A stretch of 64,000 nt of DNA from Aquisphaera giovannonii (GTDB lineage: Bacteria > Planctomycetota > Planctomycetia > Isosphaerales > Isosphaeraceae): positions 496,001 through 560,000 of the forward strand of contig NZ_CP042997.1 of the NCBI RefSeq assembly GCF_008087625.1. The letters run 5' to 3'. The notes beneath the pieces are model-generated. The model saw only the letters and a program-made list of their open reading frames with translations, did no database searches and had not been told where the DNA came from. How positions within the stretch are numbered: the first letter of the stretch is position 1; each line of letters opens with the position of its first letter. The translations under genes and the position numbers were made by a program. This document shows, one piece after another, positions 8,793-17,868 of this stretch.

Positions 8793-9245
8793 TCAGGCGT
8801 CCAGACGGTGCTGCGACTCCGGCGGAACGAGCTCCCTCAGGAGTCGCTCATATTTCGGGAGGTGCTCCATCTCGAGCCGCTCCTGCTCTCCGCGAATCAT
8901 GGCGAGCCGCGTGAGGTCTTCCTCCTGCAATCCCTCGCGTAACGCCTCGATCGTCGAGGAGGAGGCCCGGAGTTCCAGACTCGCCAGCCGACTCAGGTCG
9001 CTCCACTGCGGGGAGCAATCGACGCAGACCCATGACGGGAGTTCGGATCTCTTGACGACGAGGCGGCCGACGACCAGAGTCGGGTCGACGGAGGTGAAAT
9101 AACGGTGGCTCAGCCCGAGGAGCGCTTCCCCAGCGTCGAGCGCCCTGGCGTCCTCCGGATACAATTCGAAGTAGCCCCAGATTACCCGCACGAGACGGTT
9201 GCCGCGGCATCTCTCGCAGCATCCGGGCTTCGGTTGGCCTCTCAT
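8793..9245 (-). CDS. Zinc-ribbon hypothetical protein
   Basis: 150 residues, with no known function. Cysteines C9/C10/C13 (GCCERCRG) and C74/C77 (WVCVDC) form a likely zinc ribbon around a small beta domain. The C-terminal half is helical and charged (EALREGLQEEDLTRLAMIRG, EQERLEMEHLPKYERLLREL), probably a coiled coil. The ATG at 9245 was chosen because the reading frame further upstream is low-complexity and runs into intergenic repeat DNA. It could bind nucleic acid or a protein partner, but nothing in the sequence decides this. Confidence 0.6.
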   Translation of the reverse strand: MRGQPKPGCCERCRGNRLVRVIWGYFELYPEDARALDAGEALLGLSHRYFTSVDPTLVVGRLVVKRSELPSWVCVDCSPQWSDLSRLASLELRASSSTIEALREGLQEEDLTRLAMIRGEQERLEMEHLPKYERLLRELVPPESQHRLDA

Positions 9246-9660
9246 TGGCTGGGCCTCCACGAGTCGACGCGGTTCACTCGCCGTCCGCTCGCCGGCTCCC
9301 GGCACGGCGGCCGCGCTGGCTCCTTCACTCGCTTCCGCTGGGATCCCGGCGGCCATCATACCGTCGCACGGTCCGTTCGCGCACCACTCCGCGGACGGGA
9401 TCAGACCGCCACGTCCTTCGGCGCGGGTAGTCCGGCCCGTCCGCGATGACGATCCGATCCCGTGCATCCGCGCTCCGCTTGACGCACCCTGCAAGAGACG
9501 GATCCGTCCGTGGCCTGGGGGGCGGCTCCGGGGCCGCGGGGCTCGCGGAGATCCTTCGAGTGCCGCTGTGGGAGTCCCCTCGGCACGCGAATCCCGGCGT
9601 CGGTGACGGTCGTTCCGCCCGGGCGGAGTGCGGCCGGGCGGGACGGGCCGGGGGCGTGGC
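9246..9660. other. Non-coding stretch with one REP-like palindrome
   Basis: 415 bp between two minus-strand genes. No credible gene was seen. It holds the isolated REP-like copy described at 9462-9497. The rest is ordinary high-GC sequence that should include the promoter of the zinc-ribbon gene. Confidence 0.5.
9462..9497. repeat. REP-like element (isolated copy)
   Basis: This 36-bp element (contains CCGCGCTCCGCTTGACGC, ending in CCCTGCAAGAG) is the reverse complement, with three mismatches, of the repeat at 14891-14926 next to the tyrosine transposase gene. It shares the TTGACGCACCCT core and lies 5 kb away in a different intergenic region. That suggests dispersal of the repeat family rather than local duplication. 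Confidence 0.75.
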
Positions 9661-10359
9661 TCAGCGGGAGGGCTTCGCGGTCGCGGGCTTGACGGGGATC
9701 TGGACCTCCCAGAGCCGCTCCTTCTCGGGGGTCATGGGGCCATGGTAGCCGAGCTGGCGGGGGGGGCCGGCCTCGACCCACTCGGCCTTGTGGTCGGCCA
9801 GCCAGCGGCGGAGCGTCGCGAGTTCGTCGCGGAGGCGCTCGGGGTCGCTGCGTCCCTGGTAGCCGAGGCAGGCGTACGTCGCCGACGGGTGGTCCTCCAC
9901 CTTCACCGCGCCGACGCCGGCGCCGGGCTCCCCCTGGGTGGGCTTGCGGTAGAGGAACTCCATCGTCATCTCGCCGGTCGAGCCGGGGCTCTCCGCCATG
10001 CCGGGCGTCCGGTACGTGCTGACCACCGGGGCGGTCATCGCGATCTCGCGCCGGCTGATGTGGTTGAACAGCGGCCAGAAGAGCGTGTTGCCGGCCCCGG
10101 CCGACGCGTCCTTCGCCCGGGCGACGGCCGATCGGTAGGCCGGGTAGGCCTTCACCTCGATCGCCCCGGGCTTCGTCGCGTCGGGCCAGCCCTCCGGCAG
10201 GGGCGCGTCGCTGTCCGCCTTGCGCGGGGCCGGCGCGGGCTTCGATCCCGGCGCGGGCTGCCCCGCCTTCGAACCATGTGCGGGTTCGTCGCCGCGCGAG
10301 GCGGGGACTACCAGGCCGGCGACGGCCAACGAGGCGAGCACGAGGCGAGTGCGCATCAT
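9661..10359 (-). CDS. Secreted SOUL-family haem-binding protein
   Basis: 232 residues. A signal peptide (about 1-23, hydrophobic TRLVLASLAVAGLVVPAS) is followed by a Pro/Lys/Ser-rich linker and a SOUL/HBP domain from about residue 60. Recognisable family blocks are IEVKAYPAYRSAV, NTLFWPLFNHISRREIAMTA (the 'I.MT.PV' core) and EMTMEFLYRKP. SOUL proteins bind haem or related tetrapyrroles; the planctomycete members are exported. Two possible ATGs lie next to each other (10359 and 10356). It is a monocistronic minus-strand gene as far as can be seen. Confidence 0.85.
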   Translation of the reverse strand: MMRTRLVLASLAVAGLVVPASRGDEPAHGSKAGQPAPGSKPAPAPRKADSDAPLPEGWPDATKPGAIEVKAYPAYRSAVARAKDASAGAGNTLFWPLFNHISRREIAMTAPVVSTYRTPGMAESPGSTGEMTMEFLYRKPTQGEPGAGVGAVKVEDHPSATYACLGYQGRSDPERLRDELATLRRWLADHKAEWVEAGPPRQLGYHGPMTPEKERLWEVQIPVKPATAKPSR

Positions 10360-10531
10360 CGATTCTCCCCGGGCGACGGCCCGTCGCGGGCCGACACGCG
10401 GGCCCGGACGGCGGGCACAACCCGCCTTGATATAGGCCCGCCGCCGCGTTCGTCAAGCGGGCGTGAAGACGCCCGGGGCGCCTCGAGGATCGCGGCGGGC
10501 CCCCGCGCGTCGGGCGTGGCCGCCGTCCGCC

Positions 10532-11116
10532 TCAGCCCGATGACTTCCTCGACGTGAACTGGGGGAGCCTCTCCGCCCGGGCCGAGTGGGCGATCAGGGC
10601 GTCCAGCCGCCGCCGGCGGGTGTCGTCCTTCTTGGCGCTGATGACCCACCAGACGGCCACCTTCCGATAGGACGCCGGCTGCCGCTCGAAGAACTCCCAC
10701 GCCGCCGCATCGCCGCGGAAGATATCTTGATACGCCTCGGGCAGCTCCACGTCCGCCTGCTCGAAGGAGTAGATGCCCGACCGGTCCTCCTTCCGGGCCC
10801 GGAACGCGGCGAGCCCGGCGGGCTGCATGCGCCCGAGTTCGGTCAGGGCCTGGACCCGCTGAACGTTCACGTTGCTCCACACGCTGCTCGCCTTCCGGGG
10901 CGAGAAGCGGATCATGTAGCTCTCGGCGCCGAGGCTCTTGCGGACGCCGTCGATCCACCCGTAGCAGAGGGCCTCGTCCACCGACTCGGGCCAGGTGAGG
11001 CTCGGCCGGCCGGTGCCCTTCTTGTGGAAGCCCACCCACAGGAAGTCGGCCTCGGCGTGGTGCTCGGCGAGCCACGCCCGGAAGTCGGCCGGCGTTGCGA
11101 AGAAGATCGGGTCCAT
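10532..11116 (-). CDS. YdeI/OmpD-associated family protein
   Basis: 194 residues. The N-terminal motif DPIFFATPADFRAWLAEHH, then FLWVGFHKKGTGRPSLTW and CYGWIDGVRKSL, are hallmarks of the YdeI-like family. The C-terminal helix-rich part (FERQPASYRKVAVWWVISAK, ETRxRRL-like DDTRRRRLDALIAHSARAER) matches the region that ends most family members. The biochemical role is not settled; relatives are described in connection with bacteriocin or antimicrobial-peptide resistance. I chose the ATG at 11116 because the family normally starts with this DPIFF segment; a longer frame begins 27 codons upstream. Confidence 0.85.
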   Translation of the reverse strand: MDPIFFATPADFRAWLAEHHAEADFLWVGFHKKGTGRPSLTWPESVDEALCYGWIDGVRKSLGAESYMIRFSPRKASSVWSNVNVQRVQALTELGRMQPAGLAAFRARKEDRSGIYSFEQADVELPEAYQDIFRGDAAAWEFFERQPASYRKVAVWWVISAKKDDTRRRRLDALIAHSARAERLPQFTSRKSSG

Positions 11117-11245
11117 GGCGCCCTCGGGATCGGCTCGGCTGGGTCCGGAGGCGGACATCGTAGCCGCGGGCCCGGGGCGCGCGAAGCGCAGGAGCACGCC
11201 GCGCCCGGGGAGGCCCCGGGGAGGGACGGAGCCGGCCGCCGGATC

Positions 11246-12331
11246 TCAGCCGCCCCGCTCCTCCGCCTCCCGGGAGGCCCGGACGCGGGCCAGGTAGAAG
11301 GTGTGGCCCTTGAAGACGCGGAACATGTAGAGGATCGACGGCAGGAGCACGACCGAGCCGGCGGACAGCGCGACGAGCAGCACCTTCTGCACGATGGGGG
11401 GCGACGCGGCCTCCGCGATGGTGAGGTTGGGCGGCAGGATGTAGGGGTATTCGGCCAGGGCGCAGCCCCAGAGGATGAGCGCGACCTGGACCATGGCCGA
11501 GACCCGCGCGACGTGGTAGTGGCGGGACCACAGCGCGGCGATCGTCGCGACGGCGAATCCCCCGGTCGCCATCCGCACCGGCGTCCCCCAGGGGGAGGCG
11601 TCCAGGCCCCGGAAGACGATCGGCGCCTCGGCGCGGGCGAGCAGGTAGACGACCCAGGCGACGGCCCCGAGCGCGACGGCGGCGGCGAGCGCCCGGCGGC
11701 GGAAGTCCTCGCGGAGGCCGCGGTCGTCGGTCTCCAGCGTCAGGTAGACGGCCGCCAGGAAGGCGAAGATGTTCAGCGTGAACACGCCGACGACGATCGG
11801 GAACGGCCGCAGCCACGTCGCGAACAGCGGGACGGCCCGGCCGGACTCGAGGGCGTCGGCCGCCGCGCGGCCAGGTTCCCCGGTGGCGATCGCGCCCACG
11901 ACGATCCCCAGGAGCACCGGCGTGACCACGCTCGGGATCGAGAAGAGCCGGTTCCAGCGGTGCTTTCCCACCTCCGTGTTGTCGTAACTCCGGAACGTGA
12001 ACGCGGAGCCCCGCAGCACGACGCCGATCAGCATCAGGGAGAGCGGCACGTGCAGCGTCGTCATGATCGCGGAGAACGCCAGCGGGAACGCGCTGAACAG
12101 GAGCGTGACCACGATGATCAGCCAGACGTGGTTCGCCTCCCAGACCGGGCCGATGGCGTGCGCGATCACCTCGCGCTGCGCCTCGGCGCGGGGGCCGCGG
12201 GCCAGCAGGTCCCAGACCCCGGCGCCGTAGTCGGCCCCGCCGAGCAGGGCGTAGGCCACCAGGCCCAGCAGCATCACGATCGCCAGCACCTCGGCCGGGC
12301 TCACCGCCTGCACGCTCGACAGCCAGCTCAT
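11246..12331 (-). CDS. cydB: Cytochrome bd ubiquinol oxidase subunit II
   Basis: 361 residues with about eight membrane helices. Family features include the N-terminal VMLLGLVAYALLGGADYGAG, the segment IGPVWEANHVWLIIVVTLLF, and the late helix CALAEYPYILPP. CydB pairs with CydA to form the quinol:O2 reductase, a high-affinity terminal oxidase that does not pump protons, used at low oxygen or under respiratory stress. The ATG overlaps the cydA stop by 4 bp (12328-12331), so the two are translationally coupled. No cydX or cydCD gene is visible nearby. Confidence 0.95.
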   Translation of the reverse strand: MSWLSSVQAVSPAEVLAIVMLLGLVAYALLGGADYGAGVWDLLARGPRAEAQREVIAHAIGPVWEANHVWLIIVVTLLFSAFPLAFSAIMTTLHVPLSLMLIGVVLRGSAFTFRSYDNTEVGKHRWNRLFSIPSVVTPVLLGIVVGAIATGEPGRAAADALESGRAVPLFATWLRPFPIVVGVFTLNIFAFLAAVYLTLETDDRGLREDFRRRALAAAVALGAVAWVVYLLARAEAPIVFRGLDASPWGTPVRMATGGFAVATIAALWSRHYHVARVSAMVQVALILWGCALAEYPYILPPNLTIAEAASPPIVQKVLLVALSAGSVVLLPSILYMFRVFKGHTFYLARVRASREAEERGG

Positions 12332-13707
12332 GGGCGCACCCCCTCTCGGTTCGACTCCGCCCCCGAGGCCGCCGCCCCCTCGATCGAGGCGATCTCCGAC
12401 GCGAGCGGGCTCGCCCGGAATTGCAGGCCGAGCAGGAACGCCACCACGACGCCGAGCGCGACGTACAGCGCCGTGTAGGAGACGAGGGACACCCAGAGCC
12501 CCGCCACGGGCGTCACCGCGTCGGCGGTGCGCATCACCCCCTGGATGATCCAGGGCTGGCGGCCGACCTCCGTGACCGTCCAGCCGGCCTCGATGGCGAT
12601 CATCCCGAGCGGCGCGGCCGCGATCGCGGCGCGCAGGAACCACGGGCCGTCCGGGAGGGCCCGGGCCCGCCAGGCCGAGACCCCGGCCCAGGCGGCGAGC
12701 GCGGCCATCGCCATCCCGCAGGCGACCATGACCTGGAACGCGAGGTGGACGACGCGGACCGGCGGGCGGACGTCGGCCGGGAAGTCCTCGAGCCCGACGA
12801 CCTCGGCCCGCGGGTCGTTGTAGGAGAGCAGGCTCAGGCCCCCGGGGATCTCCAGGGCGTACCGCGTCTCGCCGGCCTCCGGGTCGGGCAGCCCGCCGAT
12901 CCGGAGCGGAGCCCAGGTCTGGGTGCGGAACTGGCCCTCCATCGCCGCGAGCTTCGGCTTCTGCGTCGTCGCGACGACGTGGGCCGCGTAGTGGCCGGAC
13001 GCCGGCTGGAGCAGCGCGGCGGCCCCCCCCACGACGAGCGAGATCGCCATCGCCCTGCGGTGGAAGAGGTTCGACCGGTCCCGGCCCAGGAGCGCGGCGT
13101 GAATCCCCGCGACGAGCAGCCCCGTCGCCGCGTAGGCGGCGAGCGTCATGTGCAGCGTCTCGGCGAGCATCGCCGGCGCGAGGAACGTCGCCAGCGGGTG
13201 GATCGACTCGGCCGGCGCCGACGTGCCGCCGGCACCGATGACGAATCCCGCCGGCGTGTTCATCCAGGCGTTGACCGACACGACCAGGATGCCCGACAGC
13301 GCCCCGCTGGCCGCCACGATCGCCCCGGCCAGCCAGTGGGCGAAGGCCGGTATGCGGTCCCATCCGTAGATGTAAATGCCCAGGAAGATGGCCTCGGTGA
13401 AGAACGCGAATCCCTCCAGCGCGAACCCGACGCCGACGATCGGCCCGGCGAACTTCATGAAGTGCGGCCAGAGCAGGCCGAGCTCGAACGACAGCACCGT
13501 GCCGGAGACCGCGCCCACCGCGAACAGGATCGCCGCCCCGCGTGCCCAGCGTTGGGCGAGGACCCGGTAGAGCGGATCCTTCGTCCGCATCCAGAGGGCC
13601 TCGGCCACGACCATCAGGAACGGGAGCGCGATCCCGACCACGGCGAAGAGGATGTGGAAGCCGAGCGAGACCGCCATCTGCCAGCGCGCGGCGAGGAGAT
13701 TGGACAT
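12328..13707 (-). CDS. cydA: Cytochrome bd ubiquinol oxidase subunit I
   Basis: 459 residues, polytopic. H18 in SLGFHILFAVVG corresponds to the high-spin haem ligand. GFALEGFAFFTEAIFLGIYI carries the conserved glutamates of the proton/haem pocket. The segment MLAETLHMTLAAYAATG contains the H186-type haem b558 ligand, and GWTVTEVGRQPW is the family signature. The region between helices 6 and 7 is short, so this looks like the short-Q-loop (CIO-like) class. It is the first gene of a cydAB operon; a 248-bp gap separates it from the divergent esterase gene and should hold both promoters. Confidence 0.95.
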   Translation of the reverse strand: MSNLLAARWQMAVSLGFHILFAVVGIALPFLMVVAEALWMRTKDPLYRVLAQRWARGAAILFAVGAVSGTVLSFELGLLWPHFMKFAGPIVGVGFALEGFAFFTEAIFLGIYIYGWDRIPAFAHWLAGAIVAASGALSGILVVSVNAWMNTPAGFVIGAGGTSAPAESIHPLATFLAPAMLAETLHMTLAAYAATGLLVAGIHAALLGRDRSNLFHRRAMAISLVVGGAAALLQPASGHYAAHVVATTQKPKLAAMEGQFRTQTWAPLRIGGLPDPEAGETRYALEIPGGLSLLSYNDPRAEVVGLEDFPADVRPPVRVVHLAFQVMVACGMAMAALAAWAGVSAWRARALPDGPWFLRAAIAAAPLGMIAIEAGWTVTEVGRQPWIIQGVMRTADAVTPVAGLWVSLVSYTALYVALGVVVAFLLGLQFRASPLASEIASIEGAAASGAESNREGVRP

Positions 13708-13955
13708 CGCGATCGGTCACCTCGGCTGCTCATGGGAGGCTGCCGGCGACGCCCCGACGCGGGGCGATGGGGCCGGTCTTTCGGTCCTTTCAGTTCATAC
13801 TAGCGGCCTCGACAAGGGCTCGCCCACCCCAAACCTCGCATGCCCCGTGCATCCTCGACTTTCCCCGGGATCGGTCCCATAATCCTTCAGAGGGAGCCGC
13901 ACCCGCGCCGCGGCCAATCCGCCCCGTAGAGAGACCCGCCCGATCGGGATTCGCG

Positions 13956-14864
13956 ATGATCGCCGCCTCCGCCGTCGTCTGCCTCGGCCTCTCCCTCGCA
14001 TCGGCCGCGCCGCTCAAGGCCGGCGACCATTTCCTGGAGCTGACGGCGGGCGGACGCCCGCGGTCGTACCTCGTGCACGTGCCCCCGGGCTACGACGCGA
14101 GCCGGCCGACGCCGCTGGTGCTCGTCTTCCATTCGGCGATGATGAACGCGCCGATGATGGCCCGTTATTGCGGGCTCAATCGCAAGGCGGACGAGGCGGG
14201 GTTCCTCGTCGCCTACGGGAACGGCACCGGCACGACGCCGCTTTTGCTCTACTGGGATGCCGGCGGCGTGCGCGGGCAGGCGTCCGACGACGTCGGCTAC
14301 ACGGCGGCCCTGCTGGACGACCTGGCGACGCGAGCCAACGTGGACCCGAGGCGGGTCTACGCCGCGGGGATGTCCAACGGCGCGATGATGTGCTACCGGC
14401 TCGCCGCGGAGCTCTCCGGCCGGATCGCCGCGATCGCCACGGTGTCGGGCACGATGGCCATCGACGAATGCCGCCCGAAGCGTCCCGTCCCGGTGATCCA
14501 CTTCCACGGCACGAGGGACAGCATCGTGCCGACGGCCGGCGCCGACGCGAAGCTGATCGGCCCCACGAGGTTCCTCTCCCTGGAGGACACGGTGGCCGCC
14601 TGGCTCCGCGCCAACGGCTGCCCGCCCGTCCCGGCCGAATCGAGCCTCCTCCCCGACGCAGTCCCCGCCGACGGCACGCGCGTCCGCCGCAGGGCCTTCG
14701 GCCCCGGCAGGGACGGCTCCGAGGTGGTCCTCTACCTGATCGAGAACGGCGGCCACACCTGGCCCGGCGCCGACGTCCGCAACAAGTTCCTGGGCCTCAC
14801 GACAAGGGACATCTCGGCCAACGACCTGATCTGGGAGTTCTTCCAGAAGCACCCGATGAAGTGA
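13956..14864 (+). CDS. Secreted LpqC/PHB-depolymerase-type esterase
   Basis: 302 residues. A signal peptide (about 1-20, IAASAVVCLGLSLASAAP) is followed by an alpha/beta-hydrolase of the polyhydroxybutyrate depolymerase/feruloyl esterase (CE1, LpqC) family. Seen in the sequence are YLVHVPPGYD near residue 40, the nucleophile elbow GMSNGAMM, the acid region HFHGTRDSIVP, and a C-terminal histidine in ENGGHTWPG. Substrates of this family include feruloylated arabinoxylan and short polyesters. The ATG at 13956 gives a normal signal peptide. The gene is followed by a cluster of REP-like repeats. Confidence 0.85.
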   Translation: MIAASAVVCLGLSLASAAPLKAGDHFLELTAGGRPRSYLVHVPPGYDASRPTPLVLVFHSAMMNAPMMARYCGLNRKADEAGFLVAYGNGTGTTPLLLYWDAGGVRGQASDDVGYTAALLDDLATRANVDPRRVYAAGMSNGAMMCYRLAAELSGRIAAIATVSGTMAIDECRPKRPVPVIHFHGTRDSIVPTAGADAKLIGPTRFLSLEDTVAAWLRANGCPPVPAESSLLPDAVPADGTRVRRRAFGPGRDGSEVVLYLIENGGHTWPGADVRNKFLGLTTRDISANDLIWEFFQKHPMK

Positions 14865-14890
14865 GCGCAATGCCGCGATGGAATGATCAT

Positions 14891-15072
14891 CTTTTGTAGG
14901 GTGCGTCAAGCGGAGCGCGGACGCACCGGACCGCCGTTGCAGGGGAAACGAAGCTTGTAGGGGGCGTCTCGACGCGCCGCGACCGGCGAGGCGGGCGGAT
15001 TTGTGAGGGGAGCTGGGGCCTGCTCGCACGACGGGCCGGTCGCGGTGCGTCGAGACGCACCCTACAAAAGAG
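14891..15072. repeat. REP-like palindrome cluster upstream of the transposase gene
   Basis: There are three related palindromic elements. 14891-14926 starts CTTTTGTAGGGTGCGTC. 14954-14986 (CTTGTAGGGGGCGTCTCGAC) and 15036-15072 are mutually inverted and read as one near-perfect hairpin. The last copy contains the palindrome TGCGTCGAGACGCA followed by CCCTACAAAAGAG. Head-to-head pairs of this type resemble the BIME arrangement of REP sequences. Confidence 0.8.
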
Positions 15073-15122
15073 TCTGTCCGCATCTCTTCACGGTCGGGCT
15101 GGTCCCTGGTACTCTCGGACGC

Positions 15123-15692
15123 ATGCCGAATTACAGGCGGTTCCGCGTCCCCGGAGCGACGGTCTTCTTCACCCTCGTGACGCACGAGCGTCGGGGTTTC
15201 CTCGCGGACGAACTCGCCCGGCGGTGCCTCCGCGAGGCGATCCGCGAAGTGCAGAAGCGGCATCCTTTCGAGGTCTTCGCGATCGTCCTGCTGCCCGACC
15301 ACGTGCACGCGATCTGGATCCTGCCTCCCGGGGAATCGGACTTCTCCGCACGGTGGAGATACGTCAAGGGGCAGTTCTCGAGGAGCTACCTGGCCGATGG
15401 CGGCGAGGAGGGCACGCTCTCGCCGTCTCGCGTCAAGCGGAATGAGCGCGGAGTCTGGCAGCGCCGCTTCTTCGAGCACACGATCCTCGATGAACGCGAC
15501 CTCGAGGCCCACGCGGATTACGTACACTATAACCCGGTGAAGCACGGTTGCGTCGCCCGCCCCGCCGACTGGCCCTACTCCTCCTTCCACCGCTGGGTAG
15601 ACCAGGGCCATTACGACCCGGAATGGGGACGCACCGAGGCCGGCCCGCTCGCCTTCCCCGGGATCGACGCAACCGAGTACGAGTGCGAGTGA
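15123..15692 (+). CDS. REP-associated tyrosine transposase (RAYT, Y1/HUH family)
   Basis: 189 residues. The HUH motif is H60-V-H62 in LPDHVHAIWIL. The catalytic tyrosine lies in YVHYNPVKHG (about 133-142). The N-terminal block YRRFRVPGATVFFTLVTHER and WQRRFFEHTI are typical of the Transposase_17/IS200-like family. RAYTs are single-copy domesticated relatives of IS200/IS605 transposases that are thought to mobilise REP palindromes. Here an exact 27-bp repeat lies 50 bp upstream of the start and 12 bp downstream of the stop. The ATG at 15123 was chosen because the family starts just before YRRFR. Confidence 0.92.
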   Translation: MPNYRRFRVPGATVFFTLVTHERRGFLADELARRCLREAIREVQKRHPFEVFAIVLLPDHVHAIWILPPGESDFSARWRYVKGQFSRSYLADGGEEGTLSPSRVKRNERGVWQRRFFEHTILDERDLEAHADYVHYNPVKHGCVARPADWPYSSFHRWVDQGHYDPEWGRTEAGPLAFPGIDATEYECE

Positions 15693-15704
15693 CGCCCGGT
15701 CCCA

Positions 15705-15731
15705 TGCGTCGAGACGCACCCTACAAAAGAG
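15705..15731. repeat. REP-like element, downstream copy
   Basis: This 27-bp element is identical base for base to 15046-15072 and in the same orientation. It holds the palindrome TGCGTCGAGACGCA and the tail CCCTACAAAAGAG. Together the two copies bracket the transposase gene as direct repeats. Confidence 0.9.
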
Positions 15732-15826
15732 CGTGTTTCGGTCGCGCGAAGGTCGCGGGCCACGTCGGATCGCTATAATCGATCCGACGTGGCGGGGACC
15801 GACGAATTCGGAGGAGCCTCTCGTTC

Positions 15827-17716
15827 ATGGAATATTCGACCTGGTCGCGGCGGGTGGCCGACCTGGCCGGGGCGGCCTCGCGGCTGGAGGCGCGGGCCAC
15901 GCCGCTGGGGATCGCGTCGCCGGCGGCGTCGGCCTGGCACGCGAACCTGTTCCAGAAGCTGCGGCCGCAGCTCACCGAGGCGCCCTACCTCGTGGTAGCC
16001 GTGGCGGGCGGGACGAACATCGGCAAGAGCACGGTGTTCAACCACCTCGCCGGCTTCCCCGCCAGCCGAGTCCACCCCGACGCCACCCAGACGAAGCACC
16101 CGGTCTGCCTGCTGCCGAGGGGCTTCGCCGCGGGGCATGACCTGGCGAAGGTCTTTCCGTCGTTCGAGCTCGCCGCGTGGTCCTCGGAGGACGACGCCAT
16201 CGCCGACGGGCCGGCCGACCGCCTGATCTACCGCGAGGACCCGAGCGGCCAGCAGCCGGCGAACCTCGTCATCCTGGACACGCCCGACGTGGACGGGGCG
16301 ATGCCCGTGAACTGGGACCGCGCCCGGCTGATCGCCCACGCCTCGGACGTGCTCGTCGCCGTGCTCACCCAGCAGAAGTTCAACGACGCCGCGGTCCGCC
16401 GCTTCTTCCGCGAGGCGGCCGAGGCGGACAAGACGATCCTCGCCGTCTTCAACATGGTCGAATGGCCCGAGGACCGCGAGCACTGCGGGCGGTGGCTCCA
16501 GACCTTCTGCAAGGGCACCGGCGCGTCTCCCGCGTACGTCTACGCCGTGCCCCGCGACCGCGCCGCGGTCCGCGAGAACCGCCTGGCGTTCCACGGGCTC
16601 ACCGAGGGCTCGACCGACCCGCGCAAGGACCTCGCCGAGCTCCGCTTCGCCGAGATCAAGATCCGGTCCGTCCGCGGGGCGCTCCGCCAGATGCTCGACG
16701 CCCGCGAGGGCCTGCCCGATTACCTCCGGACGATCCACGCCCGCGCCGAGGAGAACCGCGAGGCCCGGCAGATCATCCACGACACCGTCCGGGTGAAGCT
16801 GGAGGCCCCGGTGCTCCCGGGCCACATCGTCACCGGCGAAATCTGGCGGTGGCTCGAGCCCCGGCGGACGGCCTTCGACCGCGCCGTGCACAGGTTCTAC
16901 GGCAAGATCGGCGGCGCCGTGATGAAGCTGGTCCCCGGCCGCCGCGACCCGGCCCAGCAGGAGGCGGACTACGTCCAGGCCGAGCAGGCGCTGCTGACTC
17001 GGGCCCTGGAGGAGATCTACGCCAAGCTCGACCTGGTCCAGCGCGCGGCCCGCCCGGTGCTCCGCGACGAGCTGGCGCCGGTGCTCTCCGGCGAGGAGCG
17101 GCGTCGGGCGTTCGACGAGCTCCGCGAGCGGCTCGCCGCCACGCCGCTGCTGACCGACGCCTACCGCGCGGCGATCGCCGGGGACCTCGAGCGGTTCGAG
17201 GCCGAGCACCCGCAGATGATGCGGGCGATCGAATGGGGCCTGATCGCCACGGCCGTGATCCGGCCGGCCATCTCCATCGGCATGTTCGGCGGCGCCGAGA
17301 TCCTCACCCACGCGGCGCTGCACGTCGGCTCGCACTCCGTCGTCCAGGTCGCGATCGACGTCGCCGCCGGGGCCGCGGGCGCCGCCGGGGGCGAGGGCGC
17401 CATCGCCGGCCTCTCCGCGCCGGCCCGCAAGCTGATCGCCGACCTCTTCGCCGAGTTCTACAAGGAGCGCGCCGAGCTGCTCGCCCGGGTCATCCACGAC
17501 TGCGTCCTGGGCCGCCACCTGGAGCGGATCGACAAGCTCGCGGAGCTCGCCGAGGGCGACGACTACCGCGTCGCCTTCCGGACCGCCGCGGACCTCTCCC
17601 GCGAGCTGGCGGCGCTCGACGCCGACGGCATGGGGACGGGCGGCGATGACCGAGCGAACGGACACATGACCGCGAAGGACCCGAAGAACGCCGGGAAGAT
17701 CCTCGAGATGCATTAG
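15827..17716 (+). CDS. Dynamin-like/TrmE-type GTPase, first of a pair
   Basis: 629 residues. The GTPase domain is N-terminal: P-loop GGTNIGKST (about 60-68), a switch I threonine in QTKHP, G3 DTPDVDG near 152, and a degenerate NKxD region (FNMVEW). The rest is long and helical, with a hydrophobic stretch near 470-530 (TAVIRPAISIGMFGG, VDVAAGAAGAAGGEGAIAG) that could insert in or touch membranes, as in DUF697/DUF3482 proteins. It is followed 152 bp later by a second, different GTPase gene, so the two probably act together. The start is ATG, with GAGG at 15810-15813. Membrane remodelling or surveillance is inference. Confidence 0.8.
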   Translation: MEYSTWSRRVADLAGAASRLEARATPLGIASPAASAWHANLFQKLRPQLTEAPYLVVAVAGGTNIGKSTVFNHLAGFPASRVHPDATQTKHPVCLLPRGFAAGHDLAKVFPSFELAAWSSEDDAIADGPADRLIYREDPSGQQPANLVILDTPDVDGAMPVNWDRARLIAHASDVLVAVLTQQKFNDAAVRRFFREAAEADKTILAVFNMVEWPEDREHCGRWLQTFCKGTGASPAYVYAVPRDRAAVRENRLAFHGLTEGSTDPRKDLAELRFAEIKIRSVRGALRQMLDAREGLPDYLRTIHARAEENREARQIIHDTVRVKLEAPVLPGHIVTGEIWRWLEPRRTAFDRAVHRFYGKIGGAVMKLVPGRRDPAQQEADYVQAEQALLTRALEEIYAKLDLVQRAARPVLRDELAPVLSGEERRRAFDELRERLAATPLLTDAYRAAIAGDLERFEAEHPQMMRAIEWGLIATAVIRPAISIGMFGGAEILTHAALHVGSHSVVQVAIDVAAGAAGAAGGEGAIAGLSAPARKLIADLFAEFYKERAELLARVIHDCVLGRHLERIDKLAELAEGDDYRVAFRTAADLSRELAALDADGMGTGGDDRANGHMTAKDPKNAGKILEMH

Positions 17717-17746
17717 GTCGGGTTACGAGCGATCCTCCGCGTTCGT

Positions 17747-17826
17747 CCCCGTGGGAGCCGGCTCCGTCCGGCGGCCGCGCAGGCCGAGGCTCCCCCGGTC
17801 GCCGGACGGAGCCGGCTCCCACGGGG
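17747..17826. repeat. Perfect 27-bp inverted repeat between the two GTPase genes
   Basis: The arms at 17747-17773 and 17800-17826 are exact reverse complements (core GGGAGCCGGCTCCGTCCGG), separated by 26 bp. They would form a very stable hairpin in the intercistronic region. The element belongs to the same family as 48707-48833, which has the same length and layout but a slightly different sequence. Confidence 0.9.
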
Positions 17827-17868
17827 GTAACCCTTCGGCATTGGACACGCAGACGAAAGGGCCATCCC

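Noticed and set aside
14880-15075. Possible CRISPR array, because several similar units lie close together.
   Set aside because: The units are inverted pairs with unequal spacing and no spacers of constant length. They fit REP palindromes next to a RAYT gene.
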